A DNA stretch of 48,034 nt, taken from contig CABVRV010000021.1 in assembly GCA_902500755.1 (NCBI GenBank), forward strand, positions 1 to 48,034, read 5' to 3'. The translations under genes and the position numbers were made by a program. The notes beneath the pieces were generated by a model. The model saw only the letters and a list, made by a program, of their open reading frames with translations. It was not told the DNA's origin and ran no database searches. The DNA is from an uncultured Nitrospira sp. GTDB taxonomy: Bacteria; Nitrospirota; Nitrospiria; Nitrospirales; Nitrospiraceae. Positions 40,882 to 48,034 of the stretch are shown here, in pieces (position 1 is the first letter of the stretch; each line of letters opens with the position of its first letter).

Positions 40882-42734
40882 GAGCATTGATGATCGTCGC
40901 TGCATTACTGTTGCCTACGGGACTTGCCTTTGGCGCCATCGATTTTTCAAACTTTCATAATCCTACCCAAGTGCAAACAGAGATGGAGAATCTCGTATCG
41001 AGTTTCCCTACCCTTGCTAGGATAGAAACCATTGGTACATCGTTGGAAGGTCGTCAAATCAAGGCGCTCAAGATTTCCGACAATGTGAGCACCAATGAAC
41101 CAAATGAAGGTGATGTGATCTTTGTAGCGGCACACCATGCCAGAGAATGGATCAGCGTCGAGATGACGTTGTACCTCGCTGAGTATCTTTTGACTCATTA
41201 TGCGACCGATTCTCGGGTACGGGCGGATATGGACAATCTTCAAATCTGGATAGTTCCAATTGTCAATCCAGATGGAGTTGTATATAGCTGGTCAAGTTGG
41301 GCGGGGATATGCCCAACGGACCCTTCAAATCCTCGATACTGGCGAAAAAATCGCCGTGTGAATGGAGATGGAACATTCGGAGTAGATTTGAATCGGAATT
41401 GGGGATTCGAGTGGGGGTTAAACAGCGGATCATCGCCAAACACGAACAACGATACATATCGTGGGCCATCGGCATTTAGCGAGCCTGAGACTCAGGCGAT
41501 TAGGAACTTAGTCACCAATGCGACAAACCTCAAAGCTCTGGTCACCTATCACAGTTTCAGTGAATTGTTTCTCCGGCCCTGGGGGTATTCGACCAGTGAT
41601 CCCCCTGGTGAATCAACTCTCAAGTCAATTTCAGATCGTTCCATTGCGGCCATAGCCGCTGTTCATGGGCATACTTATTCTGACACCATCTGGTACACGG
41701 CTTCGGGAGAGACCACCGATTATTTGTGGGGTTCCAAACGCACTGCCGCCTTTACCCCAGAACTACGTCCCGGACCTGGTGGGGTGGTAGGATTCTGCCC
41801 TCCTCCCTCTGAGATTCTGCCAAGCAATCAAGAAAACCTTCCAGCCGCATTAGCATTGATCCATGACGCGGGGGCACGGGAAGTATGGATTAAAGATCAC
41901 CCAGCGGATACTGGCCAAGAGCCGTCGGCTGTTTGGACATCTAGCGGGTGGTCGCACGCGTTCTGGGAGAGCCCAGATATCTGGACCGTCCCAGCCACTT
42001 TGGATCAGGGAGCCACTGTAGATCTGCACGTCCGTATGCATAATCATTCTGGAGGTCCGGTTCATGATGTGACAGTCGATGTTTATTATACGGACCCCCG
42101 GATCTCTCTGGAATTTCCCAATCCAAACGCGACGCTCATTGGTAGTTGGACAGGAACGGTTCCGCCCGCGGGAAGAGAGGTGACGCTGCCGTGGAGCGTG
42201 CCGATCGGAACAAATAGTTGGGGAGAACGGCACTGGTGTGTCGGCGCTGTCATCAAACACGCAAACGATATGCCGCTCACGACCGAAGCACAGCGGACGA
42301 GCAATGTAGGCATTCGTAATTTCAACACAACAGAGATTATAGCGGCTGGTACGCTGAATATCGCGGCGACTAACTACCTGGCCGTTGCTTCAGAACTGTT
42401 AGTGAATATTGATCGTTCGTCAATTCCAGAAGGCTGGAAGGTTTTTCTTCCTGAGAAACCTATCGGTGAATACAAGGTGGGCGGGGTCAAAGGCATACAT
42501 CGAAAAGCGAAGCTCCTAGACTCGAAAGGCATTCTTCTTGAGCCCGGTGAAACGGTCAATATCCCAATTAGGGTTGAGCCGCCACATGACGTGGATCCTG
42601 ATAAGCCGGTTGACATTAGAGTACATGGGGCCTTAGTGCCGTTGGTGGCAGGTAAGCGGGATGTCGTTAACGGAAATGGATATACCTTCCGAGTGACGGG
42701 GAGGAAACCCTGTCGACAATGTGAGGATCGGTAG
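40878..42734 (+). CDS. Secreted M14 zinc carboxypeptidase
   Basis: A 618-residue metallopeptidase with a signal peptide (about 1-19, cleavage near AFGA). The M14 catalytic domain spans about 22-335. Zinc ligands are H87 and E90 (HHAREW) and H225 (TYHSF); the catalytic base is E295 (FTPELRPG); substrate carboxylate-binding residues lie in LNRNWG (N172, R173). There is no propeptide between signal and catalytic domain. The C-terminal 280 residues are beta-rich, with two Ig-like or CARDB-like segments (DLHVRMHNHSGGPVHDVTV; SIPEGWKVFLPEKPIG), ending in a Cys pair. The start overlaps the upstream repeat-lipoprotein gene (ATGA). This stretch is visibly more AT-rich than the efflux operon. Confidence 0.92.
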   Translation: MRALMIVAALLLPTGLAFGAIDFSNFHNPTQVQTEMENLVSSFPTLARIETIGTSLEGRQIKALKISDNVSTNEPNEGDVIFVAAHHAREWISVEMTLYLAEYLLTHYATDSRVRADMDNLQIWIVPIVNPDGVVYSWSSWAGICPTDPSNPRYWRKNRRVNGDGTFGVDLNRNWGFEWGLNSGSSPNTNNDTYRGPSAFSEPETQAIRNLVTNATNLKALVTYHSFSELFLRPWGYSTSDPPGESTLKSISDRSIAAIAAVHGHTYSDTIWYTASGETTDYLWGSKRTAAFTPELRPGPGGVVGFCPPPSEILPSNQENLPAALALIHDAGAREVWIKDHPADTGQEPSAVWTSSGWSHAFWESPDIWTVPATLDQGATVDLHVRMHNHSGGPVHDVTVDVYYTDPRISLEFPNPNATLIGSWTGTVPPAGREVTLPWSVPIGTNSWGERHWCVGAVIKHANDMPLTTEAQRTSNVGIRNFNTTEIIAAGTLNIAATNYLAVASELLVNIDRSSIPEGWKVFLPEKPIGEYKVGGVKGIHRKAKLLDSKGILLEPGETVNIPIRVEPPHDVDPDKPVDIRVHGALVPLVAGKRDVVNGNGYTFRVTGRKPCRQCEDR

Positions 42735-42777
42735 AGCGTAGAATTGATGAGTAATTGATTGATGTGACTTCTCAGTG

Positions 42778-43635
42778 TCAAGTTGGTTTACGGCAAGCGA
42801 CCATTCGCACAGCAATCGGCAGCGCGATGATCGAGCCCTTTCGGTATTGCTCTGCCGTGTGAATGATGCGCTGCTTGGCCTCGGTCTGTTGTGATGGGCT
42901 TAGCTTCGCCCACAAATTTTGAATCGGTGCGGCAATATCCATCAGACTAGAGAAGTATTCGTCTGCCGTTGAAAACCGGACATCACCGAGAAATTCTTGT
43001 TCGGCGATGTCGACAAAGCCAGCTTGTTGCAGCATGCCGGCAAGGTCGCCGGGCTTCGCCAAACGGAAAATTCCCGGTGCTGACGGATCCGGTGGAGGGA
43101 GCTCAATGAATTGCTTGATGACGTCGATGGGGATTTTTAGATAAGGATTCTTTTCTGGTGCCGACCAGACTGCCGTAGACACCCAGGTATCCGGCTTGAG
43201 GATGCGGGCGATCTCGGCGACTGCTTTTGGTATTTCAGGTAAGAACATCAGGCAGAAGCGCGTCGTTACCGCATCGAAGGAAGCCTTCTCAAACGGCAAA
43301 GTTGTGACATCGCCTGTTCGGAATGTGACGTTCGAGAACTTCAGCGAAGCGGCCTTTCGCCTGGCGGCTTCGAGCATCTGCTCTGCCAGATCGATTCCGA
43401 TCACGCTGCCGCTCGGTCCGACCGTCTGAGCCGTCATCAGGGCCGGATAGCCGGTGCCCGATCCGAGGTCCAACACACGAAGACCGGCGCGCAGACGAGC
43501 ATCGCCGACGAGCCGATGGTTGAGAAACGCCATCTGCTCGTCGAAGAAGCGATCCCATGTCTCCCATCCACCGGCGACACGGTTCCAATCCTGGCGCTGG
43601 CCTTCGATGACTTGTTCAGGCGACAGCGGTGTCAC
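42778..43635 (-). CDS. Class I SAM-dependent methyltransferase
   Basis: A protein of about 285 residues with a Rossmann-type methyltransferase fold of the UbiE/COQ5-like group. SAM-binding motif I is VLDLGSGTGYPAL, motif II GIDLAEQML, with RTGDVTTLPF for the adenine-binding Asp region. The C-terminal part carries a lid (DLAGMLQQAGFVDIAEQEF). The substrate is unknown; small molecules such as quinone or sterol precursors are common. The start is taken as GTG 43635 because GAGGT lies 7-8 bases before it and further upstream the frame runs through the neighbouring lipoprotein gene. It lies 5 bases after that gene. Confidence 0.87.
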   Translation of the reverse strand: MTPLSPEQVIEGQRQDWNRVAGGWETWDRFFDEQMAFLNHRLVGDARLRAGLRVLDLGSGTGYPALMTAQTVGPSGSVIGIDLAEQMLEAARRKAASLKFSNVTFRTGDVTTLPFEKASFDAVTTRFCLMFLPEIPKAVAEIARILKPDTWVSTAVWSAPEKNPYLKIPIDVIKQFIELPPPDPSAPGIFRLAKPGDLAGMLQQAGFVDIAEQEFLGDVRFSTADEYFSSLMDIAAPIQNLWAKLSPSQQTEAKQRIIHTAEQYRKGSIIALPIAVRMVACRKPT

Positions 43636-43640
43636 GACAT

Positions 43641-44075
43641 CTACCTCAGGGTTTGCAGCGTCTGACGCAGCTCCGTGAGCTCCGCTACCAAGAGCTCCAG
43701 GTGTTGATCGCGTTGCGGCTGATCGTCCTTGAACTTCCACAGGCGTCGGAAAATCGCCTTGAGTTCTTTATTGTGTGTGACGGCCAGTGCATAGGTCGGC
43801 CGCTCTCTCACGGATTTTTCAACACAGCAGATGCTGTCGTTAATCGCATGAAACTGATTGTGGAGGTCGTCAAAAGCTTGATCGACTCCTTTGCCTCCCT
43901 TTGCGGCATTTGCCGAAGCTTCGGCCATGCTGGTCAGATTAATTACCGTTTCGAGACCTGTTGCCCCCTTTGCTTTCTCGGTAAATTCTTTCGCATGGGG
44001 ATAAAACAGGTAGCTGCAGCCGCTGGTGCTCAGCAGGAGAAGCGCTGCTACTGGGAGTATTGTCTTCCAACTCAT
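43641..44075 (-). CDS. Small helical lipoprotein of unknown function
   Basis: A 144-residue lipoprotein: signal peptide with lipobox STSGC (C20) followed by YLFYPHAKEF. The rest is predicted helical with a charged pattern and a CC pair (DSICCVEKS), and ends in a long amphipathic helix (LELLVAELTELRQTLQTL), possibly a coiled coil. I do not know the family. AAGGAGGGCAT directly before ATG marks the start. The methyltransferase gene begins 5 bases later, so both are in one transcript. Confidence 0.8.
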   Translation of the reverse strand: MSWKTILPVAALLLLSTSGCSYLFYPHAKEFTEKAKGATGLETVINLTSMAEASANAAKGGKGVDQAFDDLHNQFHAINDSICCVEKSVRERPTYALAVTHNKELKAIFRRLWKFKDDQPQRDQHLELLVAELTELRQTLQTLR

Positions 44076-44169
44076 ATGCCCTCCTTGATCTCGTATGTCA
44101 GCCTTTGGTCTGCGGCGACGCAGGGGGCCATTTACAAAAGGAGAAGGCTCCCGCCGCAGACTAGACTCA

Positions 44170-44376
44170 CTAGACAGTGACTGTGACAGTCTTGACCGCT
44201 GCTTGCACTTTAGACACCATCTCCTGTGGGATTGTGTCCAGTTTGTGGCACTGCTTGGCGTGAGTAGCGACCAACTGCATCAGCTCCGCTTCCGTTTCTG
44301 CCCGCACCTGGAATCCACAGCCGCCTCCCGGTTGAACATCGAGACAGCCGAGCTGCTTGTACTGTTTGTCTGCCAT
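44170..44376 (-). CDS. DUF1059-like small protein
   Basis: A 68-residue protein with the DUF1059 pattern: a Gly/Cys-rich beta part (LGCLDVQPGGGCGFQVRAETEAEL) and a helix with a conserved His/Cys region (LVATHAKQCHKL). Two His and three Cys could bind a metal. Function unknown. AGGAGGAAGTT before ATG fixes the start. It is transcribed in the same direction as the lipoprotein and methyltransferase genes, 94 bases before the lipoprotein gene. Confidence 0.75.
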   Translation of the reverse strand: MADKQYKQLGCLDVQPGGGCGFQVRAETEAELMQLVATHAKQCHKLDTIPQEMVSKVQAAVKTVTVTV

Positions 44377-44413
44377 AACTTCCTCCTCTGATTAGGGTTG
44401 GGTTGATCTGTGG

Positions 44414-44728
44414 TCAGCACGTCCCGTAGAAAAATTCTTTCTTTGTGATCTTTCCGTCCCGCACTGTGTAGAGACCTATCTCGTCCAGCGTGATGCGTTT
44501 CCCGGTTTGTTTTGGCGTGACGTCGTACTTAAAGCGCAGCATGAATTGGATGCGATCCATGTTGGGCACTGCGGCGGCTTCGATGTGTTTAACTATGTGG
44601 GATGCAGAACGGTCACTCGCTTCCAGATTCTTGCACTGTCTGTCCAGATCCTTCACATTGTTGCCAGTCTGCTCGGTCGTCATAGTGCATCGACTCACGG
44701 GAGTACGTATTTGATGATCGTAGTGCAT
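44414..44728 (-). CDS. NTF2/SnoaL-like domain, probably N-terminally truncated
   Basis: The C-terminal half reads RIQFMLRFKYDVTPKQTGKR followed by DEIGLYTVRDGKITKKEFFY, a typical end of SnoaL-like (nuclear transport factor 2 fold) proteins. The first half of the fold, with its two helices, is missing or unrecognisable: the frame reaches ATG 44728 or 44683 without a ribosome binding site, and no matching sequence is seen upstream in other frames. So it may be a truncated gene or a divergent short protein of 89-104 residues. Function unknown. Confidence 0.5.
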   Translation of the reverse strand: MHYDHQIRTPVSRCTMTTEQTGNNVKDLDRQCKNLEASDRSASHIVKHIEAAAVPNMDRIQFMLRFKYDVTPKQTGKRITLDEIGLYTVRDGKITKKEFFYGTC

Positions 44729-45040
44729 TGGTTTTTTGAGATCAACCCTCTTGTGTGAAGGATGTATAAGAGGCAACGTTACGGGGAGAGACCAGTTTCT
44801 GGGCGGTGTGAAACCACAGCGGCTAGACTAACGTATCAGAAGTGACAAACCTCAGGTGTGGAAAGCTTCAATGATCACAGAAGAATCGGCTCCGTACGGG
44901 AATCGAGATCGACAACAGCACTAACTCACAGAGATTCGCGGGCGCGGGTCTTCCAAGTCTATGGCTTAGAAAGCTAAAAGGCACACACCAGCTTCTCAAT
45001 TTCCCTCTAAGCAAGGCCGAGAGCGATATGAGATAGTTCG

Positions 45041-45229
45041 TTATGCGCTCTGATTACTGGCGCTCGGCCACACTGACAATGAGACTGCGACGACCAGGTA
45101 TACGACGCCAGCAATGATTGCCCCGAGATTGATTTCGTACCAGGCGTTGATCCCGAGGTATAACTCATTCAGGAAGAGTCCCAGCACCAGCATCACTATT
45201 CCAAGCCAATTCCAAAAACTCATACCCAT
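45041..45229 (-). CDS. Small two-helix membrane protein, tandem paralogue 1
   Basis: A 62-residue protein with two transmembrane helices: FWNWLGIVMLVLGLFLNELY and an AIIAGVVYLVVAVSLSVW stretch. It is clearly related to the 61-residue protein encoded at 45366-45551: both share W/FN at the start, GLFLNEL in the first helix and SLSVW/LSLW at the end of the second. ATG 45229 has AAAGGAGAACC upstream. Frames further upstream (to 45460) run over the intergenic hairpin and have no support. Function unknown. Confidence 0.75.
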   Translation of the reverse strand: MGMSFWNWLGIVMLVLGLFLNELYLGINAWYEINLGAIIAGVVYLVVAVSLSVWPSASNQSA

Positions 45230-45244
45230 GGGTTCTCCTTTCTT

Positions 45245-45261
45245 TAAAGGGCTTCGCCCTT
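45245..45261 (-). promoter_or_regulatory. Stem-loop in the leader of paralogue 1
   Basis: AAAGGGC and GCCCTTT form a perfect 7-bp stem with a UUC-type 3-nt loop, ending only a few bases before the ribosome binding site of the 45041-45229 gene. It may end the transcript of the upstream paralogue weakly, or stabilise or control translation of the downstream one. Confidence 0.45.
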
Positions 45262-45365
45262 TGGCCGATGATTCGAAGCCATGAATGGACTTTACCATCC
45301 TCTCAGAAAGCCAAAGCTTCTGAGGGTCACTCAAAAGTGAGCCATTGCAAACACGAGAAAAAACA

Positions 45366-45551
45366 CTAAGCTTCCTGGAGTCGTGAACCTCCCCAGAGTG
45401 AGAGCCACACTGCACCTGCGTAATAGACGGCAGCGACAAAAGCCAGGATATAGTTGGCACCGTACCAAATGTTCAGAAAGACGAGCTCATTGAGAAAGAG
45501 ACCGACAAACAACATCAGAAATCCGATAAAATTGAACCAACGCAGTCCCAC
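45366..45551 (-). CDS. Small two-helix membrane protein, tandem paralogue 2
   Basis: A 61-residue protein with two transmembrane helices (FNFIGFLMLFVGLFLNELVF and ILAFVAAVYYAGAVWLSLW) and a short polar tail (GGSRLQEA). It resembles the 62-residue protein at 45041-45229 along its whole length, with the identical heptad GLFLNEL. The start is GTG 45551, with GAAGGGAGC 6-7 bases before it. No family name known to me. The two genes are about 136 bases apart and read in the same direction, which points to an old tandem duplication. Confidence 0.75.
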   Translation of the reverse strand: MGLRWFNFIGFLMLFVGLFLNELVFLNIWYGANYILAFVAAVYYAGAVWLSLWGGSRLQEA

Positions 45552-45784
45552 GATTAGCTCCCTTCAGTGATGATCATGAATGATATATGCATCTACTGAT
45601 TGCTTAAAGAGTTCATTTTTAGGATTGCGATCGAATTGTACGCCGTCTCCGTCATGAAAATCTATAGGTAGCAGTAGGATAAAGAAGTGAGACCTGGACG
45701 TCGTTCATGGTTCATTAGGTTCGACTCGATTCGACATGTAGGTGACTAGGATCGCTTCAATTTTTCATGGGCCGTCATGGCCAT

Positions 45785-46861
45785 ATGCTGAGAATTATTG
45801 CTCACTTAGATATGGATGCGTTCTTCGCGGCGATTGAGGAACGTGACACTCCAGCCTTTCGAGGGGTTCCGCTTGTGGTCGGGGCAGACCCGCTTGGTGG
45901 CAAGGGGCGCGGTGTAGCCTCCACGTCGAACTATCTCGCGCGTGCCTATGGGATTCACTCAGCGACACCGATTTCTACTGCATGGCGCTTGTCAGAATCG
46001 GCTCGTCGTGCCGGCAAGCCTCCGGTGACCTTTGTGTCGGTCGATATGCCAAAGTACGTACGGGTGTCTGAGGAAGTGATGCAAATAGTGCGGCGCTTCA
46101 TCTCGAAGGTCGAGCAAGCCAGCATCGATGAAGCCTATGGCGATCTAAGCTGGACTGGATCCTACAAAGAGGCGGAGCGCATCTGCCGCCACCTGAAAGA
46201 AACGATTACATCGGAAGTGCTGTTGACCGCTTCAGTCGGTATCGGGCCGAATAAGTTGGTCGCGAAGATTGCCTCGGGTTGGCAGAAGCCGAACGGACTC
46301 ACGGTCGTGTGTGAGGAGCAGGCGGAGGCTTTTCTATCTCCGTTGCCGATCCGGGTCATTCCTGGCATCGGTCCTAAAACGGAAGCCAGGTTGAGGGAGA
46401 GAGGGATCAAGGTCGTCGACGATCTGAGAGCGTTGCCTGTGTATCAGCTCGAACAGCTACTAGGGAAGCGTGGTGTGGCTCTCTATGATGGAGCTCATGG
46501 GTGGGATGATTCTCCGCTCGAAGAATATTCAGAGCCAAAATCGATTGGTGAGCAGGAAACGTTCGAGTCCGATACGCTTGATAGTCAGACGCTCTTTACT
46601 CAGCTCGATAGGCTTACTCGAGGTGTCATTCATCGTTTGACTCATGAAGGCTTTCAGGCTTTTCGGACTGTCGTGCTGACGATCCGGTTTGCGGACTTCG
46701 AAACTAAGTCGCGAGCCCATACCTTGACCGTACCAGCAAGTGATCCGGGTGTGTTGCAGCGTGAGGGATTAAAATTGCTTCTGCCGTTTCTTGATCGTCG
46801 AGAGAACCCACATCGAAAACAGATCCGCCTGCTTGGCCTTCGCGTGGAGAAGCTGAGCTAA
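45785..46861 (+). CDS. dinB: DNA polymerase IV (Y-family translesion polymerase)
   Basis: A 358-residue Y-family polymerase. Catalytic acids are visible in HLDMDAFFA (D9, D11) and in ASIDEAYGD (D115, E116). The nucleotide-binding RGVASTSNYLARAYGI, the helix-hairpin-helix IPGIGPKTEARLRERGIK and the little-finger domain (about 235-355) follow in order. It copies damaged templates with low fidelity. No C-terminal beta-clamp motif was clear to me beyond a hydrophobic RLLGLRVEKLS end, which may serve. The open frame begins at 45767, but ATG 45785 fits the family. No LexA-type box was recognised upstream. Confidence 0.93.
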   Translation: MLRIIAHLDMDAFFAAIEERDTPAFRGVPLVVGADPLGGKGRGVASTSNYLARAYGIHSATPISTAWRLSESARRAGKPPVTFVSVDMPKYVRVSEEVMQIVRRFISKVEQASIDEAYGDLSWTGSYKEAERICRHLKETITSEVLLTASVGIGPNKLVAKIASGWQKPNGLTVVCEEQAEAFLSPLPIRVIPGIGPKTEARLRERGIKVVDDLRALPVYQLEQLLGKRGVALYDGAHGWDDSPLEEYSEPKSIGEQETFESDTLDSQTLFTQLDRLTRGVIHRLTHEGFQAFRTVVLTIRFADFETKSRAHTLTVPASDPGVLQREGLKLLLPFLDRRENPHRKQIRLLGLRVEKLS

Positions 46862-47218
46862 TTTGGCCCAACCATGGAGCCATTACTCAAATCGTCGGGT
46901 GGGATGGCGTTGAGATGTATTGGTGGGGTGATAGGTGCCCGCAGGAACAATGTAGAAAAGGTCTGTTGCTGTGAAGGTTGATCATGCGAGCTGTATGCTT
47001 TTTCATTCAAATCTCAATTGCATTTAAAATCAGAGGCATGCATATCGAATACATCGGAAGAGTGAATCAATGTTCCTTCGCTCGTCGAATCTGATCGGGT
47101 AGCCCTTTGGAGCAGAGGGAGCAGATTCCTCATGAATCCACGTGTATGTCTTGAACGATCCGCGGGCATGGCGTTTGCTCAAGAATCCTAACTGTTGGCG
47201 TCACTTTGTGGGGGGGCC
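46862..47218. other. Intergenic stretch without a recognisable gene
   Basis: This 357-base stretch between dinB and the PilZ-like gene shows no open frame with a ribosome binding site, no clear hairpin with a T-run and no RNA gene that I can see. It includes an AT-rich strip around 47000-47060 that may hold the promoter of the following gene. Confidence 0.4.
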
Positions 47219-47668
47219 ATGGAAACAAGCATAGGAACTAGAGTGGTCAGTAGCGAAATCCGTCCAGACCGTATGGGAAATCTTGAGGCGAGGGTGTCTA
47301 TGACTGGGATCCTTCAGCAGGATAAGGCTAAGGGCCCATTTCTTTCTCGCCGACGAGAAGCGCGCTGTAATGAGCAGAAGGTGTGTGGCTATGGTCTCTG
47401 TGAGTCAACCGGTGAAGAGTCTCTGAGCATCGAACAGGGTGAGGTATATTGCCTGAACCGAAGTGAGCATGGCGCTCTCATTCTTATAGGAAATCGGGTG
47501 CGAACCAGGCAACTGATCGAACTCCACGTTGCTGAAACCCGATGGGAACATTCCCTAAATTTGTACGAAGTGCAGTGGACTAAGGCAGTACCGGTTGAGT
47601 CTCATGGTCATCTCTTTCTGGCCGGCTGCCGTCTTGTCCTAGGAGCATCTCGATACTGGTCGTTCTAG
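47219..47668 (+). CDS. PilZ-like protein of unknown function
   Basis: A protein of about 149 residues. The segment LSRRREARCN resembles the RxxxR start of PilZ domains that bind cyclic di-GMP, and a beta-rich part follows (VYCLNRSEHGALILIGNR, IELHVAETRWEHSLNLYEV, HLFLAGCRLVLG). The second PilZ motif (D/NxSxxG) appears only as NRSEHG, so c-di-GMP binding is uncertain. I remember similar short proteins from Nitrospira genomes, without a role. ATG 47219 is the probable start, after a G-rich stretch; ATG 47195 is possible. Confidence 0.65.
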   Translation: METSIGTRVVSSEIRPDRMGNLEARVSMTGILQQDKAKGPFLSRRREARCNEQKVCGYGLCESTGEESLSIEQGEVYCLNRSEHGALILIGNRVRTRQLIELHVAETRWEHSLNLYEVQWTKAVPVESHGHLFLAGCRLVLGASRYWSF

Positions 47669-47740
47669 GAGTATTCGTATGATCGACCAATGACCAGTCC
47701 CTCTCCTGCTGGACGGTACATATTTCTCACCTTCTAGCCG

Positions 47741-48001
47741 TCACCTGATGAACCCCTGAGGTTGTATCCTTTCTGGTAACACTATTCTCGCTGAGCCCTG
47801 TGCATTATGAGCGGGATAGAGCTGGATGATCGCCACGATTCTCCTACGCCAGGAGGATGGATGCTTCAGGGTATTTTGACCTTCCCTTTCCGCATATTCT
47901 CCCAAGTGGCATCGTTGTTCCTCTTCTTCAAGAAACTCGATACAGATTGATTGCTGCCCCGGATAGCCGTATCCTGCCCGCGTGGTGCTCTGGTTCGTCA
48001 T
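47741..48001 (-). CDS. Possible small protein of unknown function
   Basis: An 86-residue frame on the minus strand. Support comes from a strong ribosome binding site (CAGGAGGAGATAGAGG) just before ATG at 48001 and from a protein-like acidic N-terminal and basic C-terminal half (CIEFLEEEEQRCHLGEYAE; RRRIVAIIQLYPAH; RIVLPERIQPQGFIR). No family is recognised, and the composition is only moderately convincing. Confidence 0.45.
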   Translation of the reverse strand: MTNQSTTRAGYGYPGQQSICIEFLEEEEQRCHLGEYAEREGQNTLKHPSSWRRRIVAIIQLYPAHNAQGSARIVLPERIQPQGFIR

Positions 48002-48034
48002 CCTCTATCTCCTCCTGTCAGTCGGCATCGGGCT

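Noticed and set aside
1-48034. CRISPR array, tRNA or rRNA genes
   Set aside because: No regularly spaced repeats, no tRNA-like cloverleaf and no rRNA signature sequences were noticed by reading; a dedicated scan was not possible.

Overview
The window looks like a chromosomal segment of a Nitrospira-type nitrite oxidiser (phylum Nitrospirota). The best pointer is the periplasmic chlorite dismutase at the left end, which keeps the residue pattern I remember from the Nitrospira enzyme. Moderately high GC, strong AGGAGG-type ribosome binding sites and several small proteins that feel familiar from Nitrospira genomes agree with this. The assignment is by recall and pattern, not by a database search. 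No rRNA, tRNA, CRISPR array, prophage or intact insertion sequence was seen.

Layout. (1) 1-1.8 kb: chlorite dismutase between a copied gene leader on its left and a glyoxalase (VOC) relic on its right, then an intact NAD(P)-binding gene. (2) 1.9-6.6 kb: SDR oxidoreductase, a GH15 glucoamylase/trehalase-type hydrolase coupled to a ROK/polyphosphate-glucokinase-like kinase, a DUF5069 protein and a DJ-1/Hsp31-like protein. (3) 6.7-15.8 kb: a universal-stress-protein/UbiB-kinase fusion, a very large SAM-cyclase-AAA-TPR signalling protein, a metallo-beta-lactamase-fold hydrolase, a Rieske/flavin-reductase fusion, an unknown 140-aa protein, half of a VOC gene and a HAD phosphatase. (4) 15.9-18.8 kb, minus strand: relic of a CPA2 antiporter, a tandem universal stress protein and a CPA1 K+/H+ antiporter. 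(5) 19.2-27.9 kb: double-CDGSH iron-sulfur protein, sigma-54 activator, haloperoxidase-like hydrolase, an AT-rich alcohol dehydrogenase, a strip of gene debris, the divergent pirin/HxlR pair with a palindromic operator candidate, DoxX, and small proteins. (6) 28-36 kb: a complete tripartite RND efflux operon, nitroreductase and SDR. (7) 35.3-38.5 kb: AlkA-type DNA glycosylase, ferredoxin/MBL fusion and BT1-family transporter in tight order. (8) 38.6-48 kb: a dead toxin-antitoxin pair, DUF488 and TfoX-like proteins, a repeat lipoprotein coupled to a zinc carboxypeptidase, a minus-strand run of small proteins, DNA polymerase IV and a PilZ-like protein.

Taken together the window is rich in genes for coping with reactive chlorine, oxygen, carbonyl and nitro compounds (chlorite dismutase, DJ-1, SDRs, VOC remnants, haloperoxidase-like hydrolase, pirin, DoxX, nitroreductase, RND pump, AlkA, universal stress proteins). 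Interspersed gene relics (at least six) show repeated gain and decay of accessory genes. The most interesting unexplained arrangement is the lipoprotein made of three copies of a propeptide-like module, translationally coupled to an M14 carboxypeptidase that carries no such module itself. The USP-UbiB and Rieske-flavin reductase fusions come next. All functions are inferred from sequence only.
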